DNA of 64,000 nucleotides from Zygnema cylindricum (lineage: Eukaryota; Streptophyta; Zygnematophyceae; Zygnematales; Zygnemataceae): NCBI GenBank assembly GCA_037447655.1, contig JBBHKE010002683.1, positions 556,075 to 620,074 on the forward strand, in the 5' to 3' direction. The notes beneath the pieces are model-generated. The model did not search any database. It was not told where the DNA came from and worked only from the letters and a program-made list of their open reading frames with translations. Below are positions 57,211-64,000 of the stretch, piece after piece (position 1 is the stretch's first letter; every line of letters starts with the position of its first letter). The position numbers and the translations under genes were made by a program.

Positions 57211-59460
57211 CTGGAAAGGCTGTACGGAGTTTCATCCCTAAATAAACAACTGGAAATCTGGAAAGAATTATTCATACACGAGCGAAATGATGTGTATATT
57301 ATTCAGATAAAATCGTATTCAACAGAAAATGTCAGCGGCCGCGGCGTACCGAAGTCTCTGCTTCAACACGCGGCCACGTCAGAAGCTTCACTTTGGAATC
57401 CGGCTCTTTTCGATGGCTACAGTGACGCTCCGTAGACCAGTTTTGTTTTCGCAAGTATGTTCCTTGGGACGACAGGTCGATAGAACCAACGTCCAATAAA
57501 TAGAAATTAGAATCTCAACAGCGATTCAGAACTCTCCACTTGCACTGAAACAAATTATGTATGTCATCGGAGCTATCCGTACGTATGGTCGAACTCTTAC
57601 ATCATGACCATTTCCATCGCCCGAAATAACAGGATAACGGACAAACCATTCGCGCGTCACCTTTCCGGTTTCCACATTACACACGTATCGATTATGAACG
57701 AAATATCGGTATATCGTCATGTGGAGCGTAACCATTTGAAGACAACAATGTACGAAAACAAAGCAATTAAGCAATTATTTGCCTTGTCGTTTTCTAGCAT
57801 TTTCGTGCTAATGGCATTTAAGTGATTATTTCTAATTAAAACGGACACAGGTGACGTGTGATTTTTGATTAGTTTATGCTTAACTTTTAGGGTTTTTAGG
57901 GTTTTTTTTTTTTAAGGCTCAATACCGTTGTAGACCGTTTTATCGAAGTGATTAAACGCCTAAACAAAGCGCACTCGCCTGATTTTACTGTACGTAGCGT
58001 CACAAATTGTCTAAAATTTTAAATTTGACGCCGTTAGAGCGCTCGTGGCATGTTTTGGTTGGCTGGATCCTGGCTTTCTCGATTTTCTGCTTGAAGAAAG
58101 GAAATTGGTCGAAGTATTTAAAAAATATGTTCCGTACTTCCGTTGCACGAACATAAATCCTGGTGCAGTGCTCCTGGCCAAGTTTTTAGCCACTGGAATT
58201 GTACAGCACGTGTGTGTTCTGGTTCCACTCGCGTTGACGAAGACTAGGAGGGAATGACGCAGTAAATACGTAAACATCCTGGGAACCTCTCTCGTTACTG
58301 GTTGTGAGTTCATCCGTACGACGAATATCGACGGATGTCCTACGTCAGACACGGACGGGGGAGCCAATGAACGGCGAAGATTCAGCCAGCCTATATAAAA
58401 AAAGATTCAGTTTTGATTTTTTTTTTGCGAATTTGAGAATTATCGAGAAATCGTACGAATGCATACGCAACAGTTTCTTCGAATTGAATTCCGCCCCTAT
58501 GGACCCTTAGGTTTTTACTGACATTTTTTCATGGGGAAGTCCGTACGCCGACCTTCACGTAACCGTAAACTTGGAAAATGATCGTCAGCTTTCCAGTCGC
58601 TTGCGTCATCGAATCTCTACCGCCTGTTATTCCTCGAAGGAATTTGTGGATTTTCCACGCTGTCCTTTGCCGAATAATATGGGTAGAATCTTCCGCATTT
58701 ATTCTTGTGTACGACTCTGAATTCCAGAAGCACGGAGATCTCAGGGAAGACTTTTTAAAATGTACGGTCTCATCCTAACGTACATGTGGACTTTATACAA
58801 TGTACGGATTAAAATCGGCCGGCATGCACTTTTCCCTCGAATTCTCCTTTCCTCTCGAATTCTCGAGTGCCTGCCAGATTCTTGCGTATCTTCGCACGCG
58901 CCAGACACTTCCATCCGTACAATGTTATCCTCTCAGTGGTACCAATAGAATCCCGCAGAACCCTCTCCGCATGCCATGTTTGATTCTTTTTTATTTCCAC
59001 CTCTACCGCGCCTTATCATCGGAGGACCGTACTTCGAGCTCTCGGGAAACGCCACGACAGATGCGACAACTGTACGACATGTGTCGCATGCGAGCCCTCG
59101 GCGAACCCACGTCTCCTCTTCCCCCCCCGCCTGTCGTCACCTGCCGACACATACTATCCCCCAGCTCGTCTCGTTCAAGCGCGCGAGTCCGAATCTGGCG
59201 AAAGTCGGGCCACGAGGTATATTCCGAACCTGCTTCGCACATGTCGCACGTGCGATGCCGCAGCCGACGGTCGACGGCTGTCCTTGTCGCGGACCGCCCG
59301 GCGGCGCGCTCAGCCGCCCGATGTCGTCATCTTACCGGCCGGAAGATCGGACGGCTCCGCGTTTTCGGGACGCGGAAGTCGCGGAGTCCATCGGTTTTTG
59401 TCGCTCCCTTTACCGTGTGACCGCACGCGACAGCCGCAGTCAGGGGCCGAACCAGAGGTA
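57211..59460. other. Intergenic stretch upstream of the cyclin-fold gene
   Basis: No gene with recognisable domains. GC content rises from about 58900. The open frames at 58800-59461 overlap each other and lack domain features, so they are probably promoter/leader sequence. Confidence 0.4.
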
Positions 59461-59643
59461 GACACTGGGGCTCAGCTCTCTCCATCTCTCTCTCTCTCTC
59501 CTTCCCTCTCCCCCTCTCCTTCTCTCTCCCTCCCCTCCGCCTCTCCCTCTCCTTTGACTCCGTCTACCCTCTCCCTGCGTTTTTCCCGCGCATACCGACA
59601 AATTAGAGGCTTTCTTCCAGCGGATCTGCCACGTGTCCATCGG
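59461..59643 (+). promoter_or_regulatory. Pyrimidine-rich leader of the cyclin-fold gene, with G-box
   Basis: A CT-rich tract at 59475-59575 followed by CACGTG at 59630-59635, 9 bp before the start codon. Such Y patches are common near plant transcription starts. Confidence 0.4.
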
Positions 59644-61919
59644 ATGGCGGGCCACGAGGGCATGGCGGACAGCCTGGACGCCAGCTGTGCCACGTGTCCT
59701 CTGCTGGAGCTCTTGCCCCCCTCTCCCACGGCGGACGACGCGTGTGACGTCACAAGTGGTCCCAAGAGGCCTCGTGCGCCGACACCTGTACGGATGCCAG
59801 CTGGCAAGACGAGGAGAGTGACGTCAGCAGGGGGGATAAGTCTGGTCGGTGACGGAGGCGGAGAATCTCGATTTTGTCTTATTCGGAGAGGGAGAGTGAT
59901 GGGACATAATGTGCTCCTGGGAGGACACGTGGCAGCGAGAGGAGGAGCTGGAGGGTTGGGGGTAGAGAGAGGGGTGGAGGGAGGGGTGGAGGGAGAGGAG
60001 GAGAGAGAGAGGCGAATGTTGCTGGCGGATATGGCGGATGTGAGTACAATTAATTTTGCACCTTTCTTTTCTCCCACCCTCTTTCTCTCTCTCCCTGTCT
60101 CTCTCTCTCATCTCCCTGTCTCTCTCTCTCCCTGTCTCACTCTCTATCTCTCTTTCTCTCTCTCTCTCACACATTTCTCCTATCCCTCTCGTCTCTCCCC
60201 TCTCTTTGTCCCTCTTTCCCTCTCTCCTCTCTCGCTCTCTCCCCCTCTCTCCTCGTCCTCCCGCCTTTACATCTCCTTCCCTCTCCCCCTCCCCCTCCCT
60301 TCCCCTCTCCCTTCACAACCTTTCATCCTCCTCCTCTCCCTCTAAAACCTCTCCTCCTCTGTCCCTCTCTCTCCCCCTCCCTCCCCCCCCCCAGGCCGCC
60401 TTGAAACTCGACTACCCCCCCCCCACCCTCTACCTCGCCCTCTCTTTGGTTGACACGTGGCGCGCCGGCGGCCGCCGTCTGGATGCCGTACAGAGAGCCG
60501 TACTGGGGCTGACGTGTCTCCACGTGGCAGGCTGCCGTCTTCCCTCCGCCCCGGGGATCCGGAGGAGTCCCGAGGAGCTCTGCCACGTGGCAGGCGTGAG
60601 AGAGGGCACGGTGAAGGGGTGCATGATAGCGCGACAGGTGGCGGCGGTGGAGGGACTCATGGGGGGGGGGGGAGGAGGAGCGAGGAGTTTGTGGTGAGTG
60701 GAGGGGGGAGGGAGAGGGTAAGGGGGAGGGGGAGGGGGAGGGAAAGGGGGTGGGGGAGGGGAAGGGGGAGGGGGGTAGTTTGAGATGATAGGGTTTTTTT
60801 TAGGGAGAGGAGACAGGGTTGAGAGAATAAGAGGCAGAAGGGTGACAGGGAGGGGGAGAGAGGGGTAGAGATGGAGGGAAGATGGTGGAATTTGGGATGG
60901 CAAGGTGACAGATCGAATGAAAGGAAAACAAATCATTTTAGATCCCAAGCTTTTTGTCTAGCTTTCATTTGTCTCATTCCTATAATCGATCTCTTTCTCT
61001 CTCTATCCCTCTCTCTGTCTCTCCCTCTCCCTCGCCCTCTCCCTCTCCCTCTCCCTCTCCCTGGGTTCTTAGCTGAGTTACCTTATCTGTCATTTCTTTT
61101 TTGTCATTCATTGTCTTAATTCTGTCCCTTTTTTTTTGCTTTGTCCTTGTCTTTTTCTGTTTTGTCTTCTTCTGCAGGTCGAGGCTGCGGGTGGCCTGGG
61201 AGGGGTCGGAGGCGGAGTACATGGGGAGGTTCGTGGCGCAGGTGGGGGCCACAGAGTACGGAAAACTGTACTTCTCGGACAAGGTCAGGAGGGCGGCGGT
61301 ACGGTGCTGCGGATTCTCGTTGTCCTCTTCTGCAACAGACCAGGCGGCCGCGCAGGTGGGATGTTCTAGGGTCTCCCCCTCTCTCTCTCTCTCTCTCTCC
61401 CCCCCCCCCCCCCCCCTCTCTTTCCCTCTCTTTCTCTCCCCCTCCCTCCCTCTCTCCCTCTCTCCCTCTCCCTCTCCCTCTCTCCCCCTCTCCCTCTCTC
61501 TCCCTCTCTCTCTTCCTCTCTCTCTCTGTCTCTCTCTCTGTCTCTCTCTCTCTCATTCTGTGTCTGTCTTTCTTTCCCTCACTCCTGTCTCTCTCCTGTG
61601 CCGATCTGTCTCTCTCCTCTCTCTCTCTCCCTTCTCTCTCTTCCTGTCTTCGATTCTTTAGTGGAACTTCTCCCCATTTTTTTATTCAAGGGATCAAACT
61701 GACGGGAAAGCTTTTTTCTTGTCCTTTCTGCAGATGCTGACAGAATTTCTCTGTCAGGATTCGGCCGCATGTGCTGACAGAGTGCCACGTGTCACTGAGA
61801 CATGCCAGCTGGCAGTGGGCAGCTGCTTCCCCATACGGAAGGCATTGCCGGTTGAATCGAGAAAAATCGAGCAGGATAATCGCACTCGGGGTCGGCAGCT
61901 AAAAATCGCCGCGTCATAA
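59644..61919 (+). CDS. Putative cyclin-fold (TFIIB- or cyclin-box-like) protein, four exons
   Basis: Exons 59644-60039, 60395-60693, 61178-61355 and 61734-61919, all GT-AG with GTGAGT or GTGGG donors and CT-rich acceptors, joining in frame to 352 residues with TAA at the end. Start MAGHEGMADSLDA. Exon 2 encodes a helical segment (PPTLYLALSLVDTWRAGGRR, AVQRAVLGLTCLHVAGCRLP, SPEELCHVAGVREGTVKGCM). Its last part resembles the second cyclin repeat of TFIIB (pattern E-I/L-x-x-V-x-G-V-x-E-G-T); its first part also resembles a cyclin box. Exon 3 (RLRVAWEGSEAEYMGRFVAQ) could be the rest of the fold. No zinc ribbon is seen. The gene model rests on splice sites and frame; the function is only suggested. 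Confidence 0.6.
60695..61177. other. Intron 2 of the cyclin-fold gene
   Basis: It begins with a (GGGGGA)n-like purine tract and ends in a T-rich acceptor (TTCTTCTGCAG). CT repeats at 60990-61065. Confidence 0.5.
61356..61733. repeat. CT-rich intron 3 of the cyclin-fold gene
   Basis: Nearly pure (CT/CCCT)n from 61375 to 61650. Open frames in it are simple-sequence artefacts. Confidence 0.7.
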
Positions 61920-62724
61920 AAGAAACAGAAAATCGGCGGTAAAAGAAAAGAAAATCCAACCATCTGAAGGAAATAAAATTGCCGGATTAAAAAGCGGAAA
62001 AAAATTATAAATGAAATAATATTGTTCCACATAATTAAAAAAAAGGATCTCGTAAATATATCTATGAATCCTTCAGTTCTGTTTTTATTGTAACCATTTC
62101 ATCATTTTCAAGGATCTCATTAAGCTGGGTCTTCATGAAATGGGTAATAACAATGGATTGTTTGGAGAAATTGAATTCTTTTTGGGACTTTGCTTTGAAT
62201 GAAAGCACAAAAAAAAAAGAAGTTCAGAAGTAGATATTTGTGGATATTTGTCAGGTAGGAGAAGGAGAGAAGAAAATTGGAGTAGGAGGAGATTTGCGAA
62301 GACATGGCGTTGGTTTTTAGGGAAGAAGACAAAATCTCGATGCCAAAGTGTACAAAGCCAGGCTGGCACCGACAGGTGGCGTCTGTGCAGAGGCAGAGGG
62401 TTTTGACAGTTCAGATGTTTTTTTTTAGGGTTTTTCTCAGATACCTTTTAGGGTTTTTTCCAGTCGTTTTTAGGGTTATTCGTTTTGTATTTTGTAAATA
62501 TGTAACTCGATTCTGTTTTTTTTATTCGGTATGTTTTTGTACTCAATGTTGTCTGGTTTTTTTTTTGCAACTTTTTTGATTTTCGTATGTTTTATCTGCC
62601 AGAATATGGCCCAAAGCTGTCAGGGAACATTAGGGTTTGTGGAAAATAGTGTGGATTTGTTGCTGGATTTCGGTTGGGTGGTAAATAATGTGGATCTCCT
62701 GTTTTGGAGTTGGATAATACAATG
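61920..62724. other. 3' flank of the cyclin-fold gene
   Basis: Candidate polyadenylation signal AATAAA near 61972. After that no gene recognised. AGGGTTTTT phrases at 62397-62477 are not a regular array. Confidence 0.4.
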
Positions 62725-62935
62725 TGTAACGCTATTAGTGTAGAGGTTTTTTTGGCCATTTAAGTCATCTTCTCTCTGTGCACACTTGTCCTATTTTCTA
62801 TTGGAGACCTCTAATCGGGAGGTGAAAATCTCGCCTTTCAATCGCAAAAGCCGGATTAACAATCCGTTAAGTGTTCACAAAGAAAATATGTTTTGAGTGG
62901 CGAAAACATCGACACTAAGAGCGGCACACGGTGTA
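62725..62935. mobile_element. Foldback MITE, TACACCG family, short subtype (copy 3, degraded)
   Basis: The right end is GCGGCACACGGTGTA; the left end is degraded (TGTAACGCTATTAGTG). The interior CACACTTGTCC, GGAGACC, CAATCGCAA and ATATGTTTTGAGTGGCG match 3546-3766. Confidence 0.7.
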
Positions 62936-64000
62936 ATGACGGGGGGATCATTATGATGGTGGCTCTTTTCCTCGCCTGGTGGTGGTTTTTTTTCTTGGGT
63001 TTATTTAGGTTATTGCGAGTATTTGACTGTATTGCCAGTCATGTTAAATTTGGTGGTTATAATTCTACAGGGAGGCTGAGAGAAAGGAACAAATGACAAG
63101 TACATGTGGACCTAATCGGCATCACCTACCACTAGTAGCGATTTTTTTATTTTTTTTGGCGCTAGGTTGTTTTTCTTTGTAAAATTGGAGTAAACCGCAA
63201 GTTTTTTACCTTTCATGGTGGTATCCTACTTTTGCCTAATGAATCTTTGGGAATTGATCTGCGCGGCGTCACACTAGCTACAATTTAAGGAAAGATTATA
63301 TAATGTTTGTGTAATTTTCCGATTTTCAGTCCATTTGTACTGAATATCAGGGAATATTGGGAAAAATTACACAAACATTATATAAACATTGTATTAAACA
63401 TCATATGAACAATTTTAACTTGTTGCCGGTGTTGAAGCCGATGCGATGGACCTTGTGAAGTCATCGGCTAATTGATTATTTTTGAAAAAAACTTTAGTAA
63501 GAAAGCACAATGGTAAACCACTTAATTACACGAGAACAAAAAAGAAAGGCAAAAACAGCACTAATAAACTGTAAGGAGAGAGGCAAGCAAACCAAAAGAA
63601 AAAGCAGTGTGAAAAAGTGAACAAAAGGTATCGAAAGGAACAAAAAACACAAAAGCAACAACAAAATGGAGTACTCGAAACAAAATCAACAAAACCTTAT
63701 TAAAGAAAAAAAAAGTGCTGACTTCATTAAAAAGCGCGATGGAAAACCATCTGAGTCCATGGGAACAAAAGGAAGTAGCACGGCAAAAATTGAAAAACTA
63801 CATGTCGAGGGGAGAAACAAAAATGATAAGCAAGGCAAAAGCAACGAAAACACGAAAAGATGGCAAGTAGACGGAAACACCCAAAAAAGCAAAAAACATC
63901 AAACGAAACAACAAAGGAAAGTGCTAACACCTAACAACAAAACCCCATCATAACTAAAAATCTACACAAAGCAACCACGTAAGTCCCCGAACCCCGGAGG
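62936..64000. other. Intergenic stretch with one strong hairpin
   Basis: No gene recognised. The reading frame at 63666-63953 is lysine/asparagine-rich without domain features. A 26-bp-stem hairpin lies at 63297-63385. Confidence 0.4.
63297..63385. repeat. Hairpin with about 26-bp stem
   Basis: TTATATAATGTTTGTGTAAT pairs with ATTACACAAACATTATATAA. The stem extends through TTTTCC/GGGAAAAA, and the loop is partly paired (TTTTCAGT/ACTGAATA). It could be a small foldback element or a hairpin RNA precursor. Confidence 0.6.

Noticed and set aside
58800-59461. Upstream exon(s) of the cyclin-fold gene or a separate gene
   Set aside because: Several overlapping GC-driven frames run on both strands. 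None has a recognisable domain or a donor that joins in frame, so it is left as upstream sequence.
60056-61661. Ser/Leu/Pro-rich reading frames in CT repeats
   Set aside because: They are simple-sequence introns of the cyclin-fold gene, with no domain and no consistent splice frame.
62397-62480. Interstitial telomere repeat (TTTAGGG-like words)
   Set aside because: The AGGGTTTTT phrases are irregularly spaced and not a tandem array.

Overview
The window is a gene-poor, transposon-rich stretch of a eukaryotic nuclear genome. Canonical GT-AG introns, long introns, a polyproline cell-wall-type protein, hAT transposase with BED and DUF659 domains, Copia and Ty3/gypsy elements, and above all a retrotransposon-encoded cytosine methyltransferase point to a streptophyte (charophyte) alga. 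A Chara-like genome is my best guess, by inference rather than proof. There is no sign of bacterial operons, rRNA or CRISPR.

Host genes. Two are supported. At 412-9494 (minus, running off the left edge) seven exons join in consistent phase into a secreted protein: signal peptide, NIDO (nidogen-type) domain, PKD-like module, DUF11/CARDB-like module, then a long (SPPP)-type polyproline stretch. At 59644-61919 (plus) four exons encode a 352-residue protein with a cyclin-fold segment resembling TFIIB or cyclin boxes.

Transposon nest at 20.7-41.9 kb. An hAT element (20698-41859) was split by a Copia element (Copia-1, 22354-40525, exact 5-bp duplication AGATT). Copia-1 was split in its integrase by a Ty3/gypsy element (25218-35612). 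The gypsy element carries gag with two zinc knuckles, protease, a complete-looking C5 DNA methyltransferase (motifs I, II, III, IV, VI, VIII, IX/X), reverse transcriptase, RNase H, integrase and a C-terminal PHD finger. The 3' LTR of Copia-1 took two further TG...CA insertions, each with a 5-bp duplication. One (38433-38678) contains a complete tRNA cloverleaf.

Around 16.7-20.2 kb, a second Copia (minus strand) reads in frame into a second, truncated copy of the methyltransferase. The rest is small non-autonomous DNA elements: a TA-flanked family with TACACCG ends, an hAT-like family with TAGTGTTG ends, a TAA-flanked Harbinger-like element, several foldbacks, and a 1.9-kb inverted repeat at 54.6-56.6 kb. 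All transposon reading frames seen are broken, so these are relics. Most stop codons in the methyltransferase-bearing element are one C-to-T (or G-to-A) step from a sense codon.
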